This document shows, in pieces, positions 26,561 to 35,652 of a DNA stretch of 64,000 nt. The stretch covers positions 215,624-279,623 of the forward strand of contig NZ_LT732535.1 in NCBI RefSeq assembly GCF_900156915.1, written 5' to 3'. The notes under the pieces are model-generated. The model saw only the letters and a program-made list of their open reading frames with translations, made no database searches and was not told the origin of the DNA. The stretch's first letter is position 1. Each line of letters opens with the position of its first letter. The stretch is from Sediminibacillus massiliensis. Its GTDB lineage: Bacteria > Bacillota > Bacilli > Bacillales > Amphibacillaceae. Made by a program: the position numbers and the translations under genes.

Positions 26561-27739
26561 ATGCTTATGCAAGAGGAATATCTCTTATATCAGATTTCAG
26601 CCGGGCTGACAGAAATGCATGGTTTCGAAATCCTTCATCTGGATAACGTAAAAAACGAGATATGGTTGGAAAAAAAGATAAAAGATTCCACACATGTTGT
26701 CAGACTGTTTCAAAAAGGGTTCGGCTGGCAAAATCACATGAAAAGCGATATTTCCGCTGTGTCTGATAAGGTGAAAAGACTTAGAAGCATGATAGTGGGA
26801 AGAAGTGTGAAAATCCATAATGTTTATATAAACTGGTATCCCCCGGTTGATCAATGGGAAAGTTTGAAAAAGCCGGTAGAAGTGCCGGGGATAAAACAGA
26901 CAGAAATCCTGACGTATTACCTGAATCAATACAATTTGGAAAATGAACTGGAAAGATTTTACTCTAATCTGCATGTGGAAAACCGGGACGACCACCTTCA
27001 ACTTCAAAGCGAATTGGCCGCGGACGAAGCTGTTCTTACGTGGAAAAGAAGACTCATGGAAAGACACAGGGAAGCACGGAAAAAGGAACATTCTGTTTTT
27101 ACATATGGCAGGCCGGTTTGGGTCTTCGGGTTGTTAATAATTAATTTTTTGCTGTTCTTCTTCCTGGAACAAAATGGGGGAAGTATGAATGTAAAAACCT
27201 TGATAGATTTTGGGGCTAAATATAATCCGGCAATCAAAGAGGGAGAATGGTGGCGAATCGTAAGTTCGATGTTTCTTCACATAGGTTTTTTTCATTTATT
27301 AATGAACATGCTCGCCCTTTACTATTTAGGGGCCGCTGTCGAGAAAATTTATGGCAGCTTCCGATTTACCGTTATTTATTTCTCGGCAGGAATTTCCGGC
27401 GGGCTGGCCAGTTTTGCTTTTAATACGCAGGTATCCGCTGGTGCTTCGGGTGCCATATTTGGTTTGTTTGGAGCATTGTTGTTCTTTGGTATTACTTATA
27501 AGAAACTTTTTTTTCGAACGATGGGCTGGAACCTTCTGTTTATCCTTGCCATAAATATTATATTTGGCTTTGTCGTCCCACAGGTTGATAATGGTGCCCA
27601 TATAGGAGGGCTGGTCGGAGGCTTTGCAGCATCTGCATTCGTGGCACTGCCGGATAACGCCAGTCTACCGAGACAATTGGCCGCTTTTGCTGCATATATC
27701 GCCGTTCTTATTAGTCTGGTATTTTACGGACTTTACTGA
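26561..27739 (+). CDS. yqgP: Rhomboid intramembrane serine protease (YqgP/GluP-like)
   Basis: A 392-aa membrane protease. A cytoplasmic N-terminal domain (about 1-185) precedes a rhomboid core of about six or seven membrane segments. The catalytic dyad is Ser296 in GASGAIFG and His347 in NGAHIGG, and the family WWR motif after the first segment is present. B. subtilis YqgP is about 507 aa with C-terminal TPRs and helps degrade the Mg transporter MgtE; this copy stops right after the membrane domain. GGAGAGAGG lies upstream. Confidence 0.9.
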   Translation: MLMQEEYLLYQISAGLTEMHGFEILHLDNVKNEIWLEKKIKDSTHVVRLFQKGFGWQNHMKSDISAVSDKVKRLRSMIVGRSVKIHNVYINWYPPVDQWESLKKPVEVPGIKQTEILTYYLNQYNLENELERFYSNLHVENRDDHLQLQSELAADEAVLTWKRRLMERHREARKKEHSVFTYGRPVWVFGLLIINFLLFFFLEQNGGSMNVKTLIDFGAKYNPAIKEGEWWRIVSSMFLHIGFFHLLMNMLALYYLGAAVEKIYGSFRFTVIYFSAGISGGLASFAFNTQVSAGASGAIFGLFGALLFFGITYKKLFFRTMGWNLLFILAINIIFGFVVPQVDNGAHIGGLVGGFAASAFVALPDNASLPRQLAAFAAYIAVLISLVFYGLY

Positions 27740-27847
27740 TTATTATCCCTTGATTGTAGTTGCTGGCAGCAGAGCAAACCCTTTCAGGGAGATGAACAAC
27801 GATCTCCTGCTGGAACAACTATACAAAAATCCCCGGCTGCCATTCAA

Positions 27848-28723
27848 TCAATTGGGTTCGGTAGAATAGTATTGTATTAACTGTTGGTTTTTGCCACGAT
27901 TGTCTCGATAAAGGACAATAAGGTGTTTGCCATTATTATCGAACAAAATAATTGGAATGAAGGTGTTGAGCGGATTTGTCTCTGTCTGGCTTTGAGACAC
28001 TCCGAGTATATAATTTTTATATAAGCCCTCCCAAAGCTGGCCAATCACTTGGTTGGTCTTTTCCTGTGTAAGGTTCGGCAAAGGAGTCGATTGAAATTGA
28101 TATAACTCAGTTAAGGGCACGATGGTGTAACTGTTGCTCGGTATTTTGTAATCGGCGATAAGTTGCCTCCAAAAATAGCTGAGTTGTTGGTTTGTGGCAT
28201 GGTCAAGTGTTTTTTTCCATTCTACCTGGGTTGGATTAACAGGTTTGCTGAAGGACTCCAATGGTGAATAAGGCGAATCTATGACATATAATTCATCATA
28301 GCTCATAGCCTGGATGCTTTTGATCTTGTCATCCGGGTAGTGTACTTCCCCGTGATGTAAAGTTATCGCTTGGAAGTGACTGCTGTCTTCACCGTGAATG
28401 GTCGACTCTTGAGAAATGGATTGTGCGTTTTCCTTCCATTTACTTAAGATGCCTTTTAAGCGACCGTCTACATAGAGCAAAGAAACATCCTGTCTTAAAT
28501 AAATGGGTGCTTCCATTGTAGAATCAGAAATCACCTGGATATCGTATTCATCTAGATCTGTCTGTGACAGCATATTAATTTCCGTTGAGAAGGAAGAAAA
28601 GGACTGACTTTCATCAGGTGGAAAATATTTGATAACGGAAACGTCTTGTTTCTCGTAGACAGCCCATCCAAGAGCCAAACATCCAATTATCACGCAAATA
28701 AGAGCAACAGAACTTTTACTCAT
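27848..28723 (-). CDS. Membrane-anchored protein of unknown function
   Basis: A 291-aa protein with one N-terminal membrane segment (about 5-22); the rest is probably outside the cell. I do not recognise a family. The ATG at 28723 has GAGGGGGGC upstream; the open frame extends 16 codons further without a ribosome site. It is divergent from the M42 peptidase gene and convergent with the rhomboid gene. The position recalls B. subtilis yqgU, but I cannot confirm homology. Confidence 0.65.
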   Translation of the reverse strand: MSKSSVALICVIIGCLALGWAVYEKQDVSVIKYFPPDESQSFSSFSTEINMLSQTDLDEYDIQVISDSTMEAPIYLRQDVSLLYVDGRLKGILSKWKENAQSISQESTIHGEDSSHFQAITLHHGEVHYPDDKIKSIQAMSYDELYVIDSPYSPLESFSKPVNPTQVEWKKTLDHATNQQLSYFWRQLIADYKIPSNSYTIVPLTELYQFQSTPLPNLTQEKTNQVIGQLWEGLYKNYILGVSQSQTETNPLNTFIPIILFDNNGKHLIVLYRDNRGKNQQLIQYYSTEPN

Positions 28724-28826
28724 GGTATGCCCCCCTCTGTGACAGCCTTTAGTGACCAGTACAGTGCCCAAGACAAGCTTTTATAAATATATGAAGAAAA
28801 ACACAGTTTATGAATGGAGGAGAATA

Positions 28827-29873
28827 ATGAACTTAGAAGGAAGAATGATTGTAGAAACTATCGAGCAGTTAGTCAAGATACCCAGCCCATCCGGCCATAC
28901 TGATGAGGCAATAGACTTCTGCCGCAACTTGTTGAGAGCCAGGGGAATCGATACAGTAAAGACGAATAAGGGTGCATTGCTTGCCACGATGCAAGGAAAG
29001 GACAGTTTGAAACACCGATTCTTGACAGCACATGTCGATACACTTGGAGCGATGGTAAAAGAAATAAAAGAAAACGGCAAACTGCGGATCAGCAAAATCG
29101 GCGACTTTGCGTGGAATAGTATTGAAGGAGAATATTGCAATATCCATACTATGGATGGGGAATCCTGGACGGGAACGATTTTGATGGAACAGGCTTCTGT
29201 CCATGTCCATGACCAAGCCGAAAAGGGGAAAAGAGATGAAGAACATATCGAGGTCAGGATAGATGCAAAAGTAAAATCGAAACAGGAGGTTCAACAACGA
29301 TTAGGAATCCAGGTAGGGGATTTCGTATCATTTGAACCGAGATTTGAAGTAACTGAAGAGGGGTTTGTAAAGTCGCGGCATTTGGATGATAAAGCCGGTT
29401 TGGCCGTATTGCTTCATTTAATGGATAAAATCCACATGGATGGAATAGAACTGCCGCATACCACTCACTTTTATATCTCTAATAACGAAGAGATTGGTTA
29501 TGGTGGCAATGCGTCAATTCCTTCCCAAACAGTCGAATATTTGGCGGTAGACATAGGGGCGATTGGAGAAGGACAGACTTCCACTGAATATGACGTGTCG
29601 ATATGTGCCAAGGATACGAGCGGACCTTATCATTTTCAATTGAGGAAACACTTGGTGGACCTTGCAAGGCAGTACAGGCTCGGACATCAGGTGGACGTCT
29701 ATCCTTTTTACAGTTCAGATGCATCCAGTGCCGTTTTTGCAGGGTCGGATGTCAGACACGGGCTCATCGGTCCGGGAATCGATGCCTCGAATTCCTTCGA
29801 ACGGACACACGTCGACTCACTTGTGAATACATTGAAGCTATTAAAGCATTATCTGCAATCAGAAATAGTTTAG
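28827..29873 (+). CDS. M42 family metallo-aminopeptidase
   Basis: A 348-aa dinuclear metal peptidase of the M42 (FrvX/PepA/YsdC) family. Metal ligands and catalytic residues sit in TAHVDTLG, RHLDDKAG, NNEEIGYG, VDIGAIGEG and FERTHVDS. M42 enzymes are cytosolic dodecamers trimming peptides. ATG 28827 is chosen for GGAGGAGAA upstream. It is not the yqgT-type M14 peptidase found in B. subtilis at this locus. Confidence 0.88.
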   Translation: MNLEGRMIVETIEQLVKIPSPSGHTDEAIDFCRNLLRARGIDTVKTNKGALLATMQGKDSLKHRFLTAHVDTLGAMVKEIKENGKLRISKIGDFAWNSIEGEYCNIHTMDGESWTGTILMEQASVHVHDQAEKGKRDEEHIEVRIDAKVKSKQEVQQRLGIQVGDFVSFEPRFEVTEEGFVKSRHLDDKAGLAVLLHLMDKIHMDGIELPHTTHFYISNNEEIGYGGNASIPSQTVEYLAVDIGAIGEGQTSTEYDVSICAKDTSGPYHFQLRKHLVDLARQYRLGHQVDVYPFYSSDASSAVFAGSDVRHGLIGPGIDASNSFERTHVDSLVNTLKLLKHYLQSEIV

Positions 29874-29942
29874 TTATATTACATGCATGTTATAAATTCT
29901 TTCGGTGCAAAATACAACCATCAATTTGTTTAGGGTGAGACG

Positions 29943-31400
29943 ATGGATAAGGAATCGAAACCTATGTACCGGAATTTTAATGATAATGTAAACTATATAA
30001 AAGACAGACTTGCCGTTGACAAAAGCTTTGATGTCATTCATTTAGACTTGGAGTATGCGGGTCGACGGATGGCCATGTTCATGATTGATGGATTTGTAAA
30101 AGATGATATCCTCCATTTACTGATGAAATTTCTTGCAAGGCTGAAAGAGGACCAGTTAGAACCTGACCCGCTCGAAAAATTATTAAAAACAAATATACCT
30201 TATATTGAATTGGACAAACTGGGCGATTTAGATCAAGCTTCAGATCAAGTTCTAGCTGGTCCAATAGCATTGATTGTTGAAGGCATTGATCAAATCATCA
30301 TGATTGATGCTCGTACTTATCCTGTCAGAGGAGTAGCAGAGCCCGATCTTGAAAGAGTGGTAAGGGGTTCGCGTGATGGATACGTAGAAACTATTGTTTT
30401 CAACACTGCATTGACTAGGAGGAGAGTGAGGGACAGGTCGCTAAGAATGGAATATCTGAGCGTGGGCAGGCGTTCAAAAACCGATGTTTGTGTCTGCTAT
30501 CTGGAAGATATAGCAGATATGGAGAGAGTCAAAACATTGAAAGAACACTTGAAAAAAATCGATACAGATGGCTTGCCGATGGCAGAAAAAACAATTGAAG
30601 AATTTCTATGCGGAAGGCACTGGAATCCCTACCCCACAATCAGGTACACAGAACGGCCCGACACAGCGGCTGCACATTTATACGAAGGACACATACTTCT
30701 TATAATCGATGGCTCGCCGAGCGTTATGATCACACCAGCCACTTTTTGGCATCACTTGCAGCATGCAGAAGAATACAGACAAAAACCGTTTATAGGTGCC
30801 TATTTACGATTTGTGCGGTTTATTGCTGTTATTGCATCCATCTTTATATTGCCTTTATATTACCTGTTTTCAAAGCAGCCGGATTTGTTGCCTGAAAACC
30901 TTTCATTTATCGGGCCGAGCCAGGATGGAACTGTCCCGATTTTGGTTCAATTTTTAGTCGCTGAAGTAGGAATCGATATGCTCAGGATGGCTGCTATCCA
31001 TACTCCTACAGCCCTTGCGACCGCACTTGGATTGGTGGCAGCCATCTTAATCGGGGAAGTCGCTGTAGAAGTAGGATTGTTTTCTCATGAAGTCGTATTG
31101 TATTTGGCTGTTGCTGCTATCGGTACTTTTGCCACTCCAAGTTATGAACTTAGTCTGGCCAATCGGACATACCGGATTATACTGCTGATAGCCACAGCTA
31201 TATTCGGTGTCAAAGGATATGTTGCAGGGATTACCATCTGGATTTTTTACCTATTGCGTATGGATTCATTCAGAATCGGATATCTTTGGCCTTTCCTGCC
31301 ATTCTCCGCAAGGGCATTGCGTGACGTACTGATTCGCTCCCCGATTCCATTGAAAAACCGAAGACCAACTTTCCTCAATCCACAAGACCCCGACCGCTAA
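29943..31400 (+). CDS. Spore germination protein, SpoVAF/GerA family
   Basis: A 485-aa GerA-superfamily membrane protein. A soluble N-terminal domain (about 1-275) with VVRGSRDGYVETIVFNTALT and ERPDTAAAHLYEGH motifs is followed by about five membrane segments. The motif set is closest to SpoVAF (5AF) rather than nutrient-receptor A subunits. SpoVAF forms an ion channel in the spore inner membrane that amplifies germination. No gerB/gerC or spoVA genes adjoin it. Expression would be expected in the forespore, but I could not fix a sigma-G promoter. Confidence 0.85.
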   Translation: MDKESKPMYRNFNDNVNYIKDRLAVDKSFDVIHLDLEYAGRRMAMFMIDGFVKDDILHLLMKFLARLKEDQLEPDPLEKLLKTNIPYIELDKLGDLDQASDQVLAGPIALIVEGIDQIIMIDARTYPVRGVAEPDLERVVRGSRDGYVETIVFNTALTRRRVRDRSLRMEYLSVGRRSKTDVCVCYLEDIADMERVKTLKEHLKKIDTDGLPMAEKTIEEFLCGRHWNPYPTIRYTERPDTAAAHLYEGHILLIIDGSPSVMITPATFWHHLQHAEEYRQKPFIGAYLRFVRFIAVIASIFILPLYYLFSKQPDLLPENLSFIGPSQDGTVPILVQFLVAEVGIDMLRMAAIHTPTALATALGLVAAILIGEVAVEVGLFSHEVVLYLAVAAIGTFATPSYELSLANRTYRIILLIATAIFGVKGYVAGITIWIFYLLRMDSFRIGYLWPFLPFSARALRDVLIRSPIPLKNRRPTFLNPQDPDR

Positions 31401-31417
31401 AACGGCCGGGTTTTTTG
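31387..31417 (+). terminator. Terminator after the spoVAF-like gene
   Basis: CCCG.CCG/CGG.CGGG stem with six T, starting in the last codons. Confidence 0.75.
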
Positions 31418-31520
31418 TTTTACTTTTTAATGACCCCATCCTTGTTATCTTCTATAAACTGTGACATAACTAGTTTCACTAAACGTGACTCCTACCATCC
31501 TTTTTGGATTGAGTGGCGGT

Positions 31521-31650
31521 CCAGCGCTGCGGAAAAACACTCGCTTTCCGTGGGGAACGCTTCAGCCTCCTCGCCGGAAAACCACCGGCTGTGGGGTCTT
31601 CAGACTGTTCCTTTCCCACACTGGAGTCTCGTATTTTTCCGGAGCGCCGG
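31521..31650. repeat. Structured 130-bp intergenic repeat with terminal inverted repeats
   Basis: CCAGCGCTGCGGAAAAACAC at 31521-31540 and the complement of 31631-31650 (CCGGCGCTCCGGAAAAATAC) match at 17 of 20 positions. Inside, GCCGG and CCGGC form a hairpin, and CTTTCC..GGG/CCC..GGAAAG arms pair again. It resembles the small non-coding interspersed repeats common in Bacillaceae genomes. The 419-bp gap between the spoVAF-like gene and yqgQ holds nothing else apart from the terminator. Confidence 0.65.
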
Positions 31651-31819
31651 GTTAGCATTCAACTAAAATAAGAACAAGAAGAAGCCACACAAAAATGAAT
31701 TTTCACTAGTTCGCAGTTTCCCTCAACTGTAAAGTCGGGAAACAAAAGTGGTTTCTAAAAGAGTAGATAAATTATTCCTTTACGATTGAAAAATGATATA
31801 ATATCAATTGGTGATTTTT

Positions 31820-32008
31820 ATGAAAACGATTTATGATGTAAGACAATTATTGAAAAAGTTTGGCACAATCATTTACTTGGGAGATCGGCTCGCCGACTTG
31901 GAGATGATGGAAGATGAGTTGCGAGAATTATTTGTGTCACAGTTTATCACATCCCAAGAATACCAAATGGCGATCAGTGTTCTGCAGAAAGAAAAACAGA
32001 ATTTATAG
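31820..32008 (+). CDS. yqgQ: YqgQ family protein (DUF910)
   Basis: A 62-aa helical protein of the YqgQ family, probably nucleic-acid binding by fold, function unproven. ATG 31820 has GGTGA five bases upstream. It lies 32 bp before glucokinase, the conserved yqgQ-glcK pair, so both are probably cotranscribed. Confidence 0.85.
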   Translation: MKTIYDVRQLLKKFGTIIYLGDRLADLEMMEDELRELFVSQFITSQEYQMAISVLQKEKQNL

Positions 32009-32040
32009 ACGAGTTTTCATTCAATAGGGGGAAGAAAAAT

Positions 32041-33006
32041 ATGGCTGAAAAATATGCGATCGGGATAGATATCGGTGGAACGACAGTTAAGCAGGCAATA
32101 ATCAGTGAATCGGGTACCATTATTGACAAGTGGGAAATCGAAACAAATACGGCTAATGGCGGCATATCCATTCCGGATGACATCTGGGCGTCTATTGAAA
32201 AAAAACTGGAAGAACTGGCCATTAACAAAGACTTTATCCTCGGTATCGGTGCAGGTGCCCCAGGTTTTGTTGAACCATCGACAGGCATTGTTTCCATAGC
32301 AGTTAATATAGGGTGGAAGGACTTTGATTTAAAAGGACAATTGGAAGAAAAATCAGGTCTCCCTGTTTTAGTGGATAACGATGCCAATATTGCTGCCTTG
32401 GGTGAAAACTGGCTAGGCTCGGGAAACCAGGCTGACAATTTGGTCGCCGTCACACTTGGTACTGGTGTCGGTGGGGGCATTATATCCAATAAATTGATTT
32501 TGAATGGAGCGAATGGAACGGCTGGAGAAATCGGACACTTCACTGTTGAACCTGATGGGGCACCATGCAACTGCGGGCGGAGGGGTTGTCTCGAAACAAT
32601 CGCTTCAGCTACAGGTATAGCGAGACTTGCTTCGGATGTAGTGGCAAGCGGTTGTGAAACTATACTAAGAAATTATTTAAATGATAATGGAAAAGTAACT
32701 TCAAAGGATGTCTTTGAGGCTGCAGAGAAAGACGATCAGGCTGCTATAGAGCTTATTGAGCATGTTACAGATGTTTTGGGATTGGCCATTGCAAATACAG
32801 CCACTGTGATTAACCCGAGCAAGATTGTCATTAGTGGCGGAGTTTCATTGGCGGGTGAACAGTTGTTACGCCCACTTCGAAAAGCTTTTGACAAACATGC
32901 ACTTCCACGTATCAGCGAAGCGTGTGAATTTGTGATAGCAGAGTTGGGAAATGATGCTGGAGTTATAGGAGCTGCCTTTTTAGTGAAGCAGGCCCAACAA
33001 GGCTGA
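32041..33006 (+). CDS. glcK: Glucokinase, ROK family
   Basis: A 321-aa ROK-family glucokinase phosphorylating free glucose with ATP. The phosphate loop DIGGTT (10-15), catalytic D114 in VDNDAN, H166 and the zinc-binding CNCGRRGC (C176, C178, C183) are intact. AGGGGGAAG precedes the ATG. It follows yqgQ as in B. subtilis. Confidence 0.95.
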   Translation: MAEKYAIGIDIGGTTVKQAIISESGTIIDKWEIETNTANGGISIPDDIWASIEKKLEELAINKDFILGIGAGAPGFVEPSTGIVSIAVNIGWKDFDLKGQLEEKSGLPVLVDNDANIAALGENWLGSGNQADNLVAVTLGTGVGGGIISNKLILNGANGTAGEIGHFTVEPDGAPCNCGRRGCLETIASATGIARLASDVVASGCETILRNYLNDNGKVTSKDVFEAAEKDDQAAIELIEHVTDVLGLAIANTATVINPSKIVISGGVSLAGEQLLRPLRKAFDKHALPRISEACEFVIAELGNDAGVIGAAFLVKQAQQG

Positions 33007-33035
33007 TCAATCTTTTTACAGAAGTGCTGCATGTG

Positions 33036-33068
33036 AAAAATAAACCCTTTGACCAGGGTTTATTTTTC
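33036..33068 (+). terminator. Terminator after glcK
   Basis: AAAAATAAACCCT paired with AGGGTTTATTTTT. Confidence 0.85.
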
Positions 33069-33127
33069 TGTGCATATCTATTAAAATATAGAAATATTAA
33101 ATTAAAGTAAAAAAAACAAGCACACTA

Positions 33128-33154
33128 TGAAACTTTTTTAAACCGACCATCGTC
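33128..33154 (+). promoter_or_regulatory. ECF-sigma type promoter upstream of the LTA synthase gene
   Basis: TGAAAC, 17 bp, then CGTCTA fits the envelope-stress ECF sigma consensus (SigM/SigX type: TGAAAC and CGTC). The distance to the start codon is about 125 nt. The rest of the 276-bp gap is AT-rich with nothing else evident. Confidence 0.5.
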
Positions 33155-33282
33155 TATATTAATAGCGTTTATTTTACCGTCCCGGTGGAATATATTATTG
33201 AACTGTAAGCGTAATGTAAATTGTAAAACTCAAAATGAATCTAAAAAACTATGAAAAGGAACCAATGATAGGAGGAATCATC

Positions 33283-35178
33283 ATGTCTAAGCGACAAGTT
33301 AATATACCATTGTATATTATTGCCAGTATTTTATTTGGCCTTAAGACATATATTGTGTATCGGTTCATATTTAACATTTCGTTGGATAATCCGATGCAGG
33401 AATTAATTTTGTTTATTAATCCATTCGCTTCCGCCTTTTTGATATTCGCGGTCAGTGTCTGGTTTGTGAAAAAGCGCCAACTGAAATTTTTGCGATATAC
33501 CGCTTTTCTCGGGACGATTATACTATATTTCAACTTGATTTTTTATAGGAATTTCACCGACTTCATTACTATTCCAGTCCTTTTCCAGGGAAGCAATGCG
33601 GCTGATTTGGGATCCAGCATTTTGTCCCTGGTCCATCTTCAGGACTTACTGTTGTTTGCGGATGTTGCGATTATTTGGTACTTGAGCAGAAAACGTCCGG
33701 AAGACATGGCCGTTTCTTACCGCAAGCGAGCCAAGACGATGGCACTGAGTATGTCGTTGTTGTTCCTGCTTTTCAACTATGTTCTTGCTGAAATTGAGCG
33801 CCCTCAATTGCTGCAAAGAACATTTGACCGGGAATATTTAGTGAAAAACCTTGGCGTCTTCAATTATCATATTTATGATATTGCTTTACAATCCAAGACG
33901 AAGGCACAACGTGTGTTTGCCGATGGAACCGAAATGCCCGAAATCAAAAAATATGTGGACAACAATGCAACTAGTGAACAAAAATCGGATTTGTTCGGTA
34001 TAGCAGAAGACAAAAATGTCATCTTTGTTTCTTTGGAATCAGTTCAAAGCTTCGTAATTAATAACGAAGTGAACGGAGAGGAAATTACGCCTTTCTTGAA
34101 TGATTTAATCGATGACAGTTACTATTTTGAAAACTTCTACCACCAAACACAACAGGGCAAAACGTCCGATTCAGAATTTCTTGTAGAGAATTCCTTGTAT
34201 CCTTTGCCAAGAGGTGCTGTTTACTTCACCCATGGCCAAAACGAGTATAATGCTTTGCCTGAAATTCTGAAAGAAGCAGGGTATCACTCGTCTGTTTTTC
34301 ATGCAAACAATAAAAGTTTCTGGAACCGTGATGTAATGTACGACAACATAGGTTATGATAAGTTTTTTGATGTCGATTCTTATGAAGTCAATGAAGAAAA
34401 TTCAATCGGTTGGGGATTGAAGGACAAGGAATTTTTCGACCAATCGATTAAATATTTGCAAGGTCAGCAACAGCCTTTCTATTCAAAATTTATCACGCTC
34501 ACGAATCATTATCCATTTGATTTGGATGAGGAAGATGCGTCTATCGACCAATATGATTCGAATTCCAGAACACTTAATCAATATTTCCCGACTGTAAGGT
34601 ACACGGACGAAGCGGTACAACAATTCTTTGCCGATTTGAAGGAATCCGGTCTTTATGAAGATTCCATCATCGTTTTGATGGGAGATCATTATGGGATTAG
34701 TGAGTTCCATAACAAAGCGATGAGCCAGTATCTTGGAAAAGAAGAAATCACTCCTTATGACCATGTCCAATTGCAACGAGTTCCTTTCTTTATCCATATT
34801 CCTGGACAAGAAGGGGGAGTTATCTCAGACATCGCGGGACAAATAGATGTCAAACCAACCCTTCTGCATTTGCTGGGGATTGAGAATGAAGACGATATAA
34901 CATTCGGTACAGACTTATTCACTGAAGACCGTAAAGATTTCATCGCATTGAGGGACGGCAGCTTTATCAGTGATGAATATATTTACAGCAAAGGACAATG
35001 TTTCAATAGGGAAACAGGTGAATTGATCGAAACCGATCCAACTGGATTAGACCAGGGAAATGAACAGGATAGTGCCTGCCAGCCAATTAAAGAGAAGGTG
35101 GAAAAAGAACTTTCTTATTCAGACCAAATAATTTATGGCGACTTATTCCGTTTCTATAATTTCGAAGAGGATGAGTAA
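33283..35178 (+). CDS. yqgS: Lipoteichoic acid synthase (LtaS family, YqgS-like)
   Basis: A 631-aa polyglycerol-phosphate lipoteichoic acid synthase. Five N-terminal membrane segments (about 1-170) are followed by an extracellular sulfatase-fold domain. The catalytic Thr is T294 in QGKTSDSE, with manganese ligands in VSLESVQ (E252) and GDHYG. It polymerises glycerol phosphate from phosphatidylglycerol outside the membrane. ATG 33283 follows GGAGGA; an earlier in-frame ATG lacks a site. The position after glcK is that of B. subtilis yqgS. Confidence 0.93.
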   Translation: MSKRQVNIPLYIIASILFGLKTYIVYRFIFNISLDNPMQELILFINPFASAFLIFAVSVWFVKKRQLKFLRYTAFLGTIILYFNLIFYRNFTDFITIPVLFQGSNAADLGSSILSLVHLQDLLLFADVAIIWYLSRKRPEDMAVSYRKRAKTMALSMSLLFLLFNYVLAEIERPQLLQRTFDREYLVKNLGVFNYHIYDIALQSKTKAQRVFADGTEMPEIKKYVDNNATSEQKSDLFGIAEDKNVIFVSLESVQSFVINNEVNGEEITPFLNDLIDDSYYFENFYHQTQQGKTSDSEFLVENSLYPLPRGAVYFTHGQNEYNALPEILKEAGYHSSVFHANNKSFWNRDVMYDNIGYDKFFDVDSYEVNEENSIGWGLKDKEFFDQSIKYLQGQQQPFYSKFITLTNHYPFDLDEEDASIDQYDSNSRTLNQYFPTVRYTDEAVQQFFADLKESGLYEDSIIVLMGDHYGISEFHNKAMSQYLGKEEITPYDHVQLQRVPFFIHIPGQEGGVISDIAGQIDVKPTLLHLLGIENEDDITFGTDLFTEDRKDFIALRDGSFISDEYIYSKGQCFNRETGELIETDPTGLDQGNEQDSACQPIKEKVEKELSYSDQIIYGDLFRFYNFEEDE

Positions 35179-35180
35179 AG

Positions 35181-35213
35181 AAAAAGGCATTCCATTTAGT
35201 GGAATGCCTTTTT
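35181..35213 (+). terminator. Terminator after the LTA synthase gene
   Basis: A 13-bp perfect stem AAAAAGGCATTCC with a 7-nt loop. Confidence 0.9.
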
Positions 35214-35283
35214 CAATAATCTGTATGAGGAAATCCTTTTTCAATTAGAGCATTTTTTGGGATAGGTGAATCGAAGGAGGGTA

Positions 35284-35319
35284 AAAAGAAAAATCCCTAC
35301 CCATAGCCGGGTAGGGACT
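35284..35319 (-). terminator. Terminator after yqgW
   Basis: On the minus strand, a TCCCTACCC/GGGTAGGGA stem is followed by a T-rich tract. Confidence 0.8.
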
Positions 35320-35327
35320 CATCGTTT

Positions 35328-35495
35328 TTAAGATGCGAAAAGCTCCGTGTAGATGGTTGCAATGGAAAAAAATCCAAACACTAAGACAGATAAACCGGCA
35401 AATGCAACTGCGAACATGTTTTTAGCTTTTAACTCCCGGATAACAGCAATAGCGCAAAGAATTGTGACAACTAGCAGCATTAGTGCTAAAACCAT
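35328..35495 (-). CDS. yqgW: Small membrane protein YqgW-like (DUF2759)
   Basis: A 55-aa protein with two membrane segments (about 2-20 and 29-48), beginning MVLALMLL. AAGGAGGTTTG is seven bases upstream of the ATG at 35495. It resembles DUF2759 (YqgW), found between the LTA synthase and yqgX in this lineage. Function unknown. Confidence 0.75.
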   Translation of the reverse strand: MVLALMLLVVTILCAIAVIRELKAKNMFAVAFAGLSVLVFGFFSIATIYTELFAS

Positions 35496-35652
35496 TATTC
35501 CAAACCTCCTTGTCAGATTCCTAAGCCTGTGTAAGGAATTATTTGTTTTAATATGTATTAGATAATATCTCCTCATACATTTTAAAACAAATTATATGAT
35601 TTGTCGAGATATACATGAACGTTTTATACTATGTTTTATAGGAGTGATATAG

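Noticed and set aside
27740-27847. Possible frameshifted C-terminal continuation of the rhomboid gene
   Set aside because: The +1 frame stays open for about 36 codons but shows no TPR pattern and the gap is too short for the missing domain.
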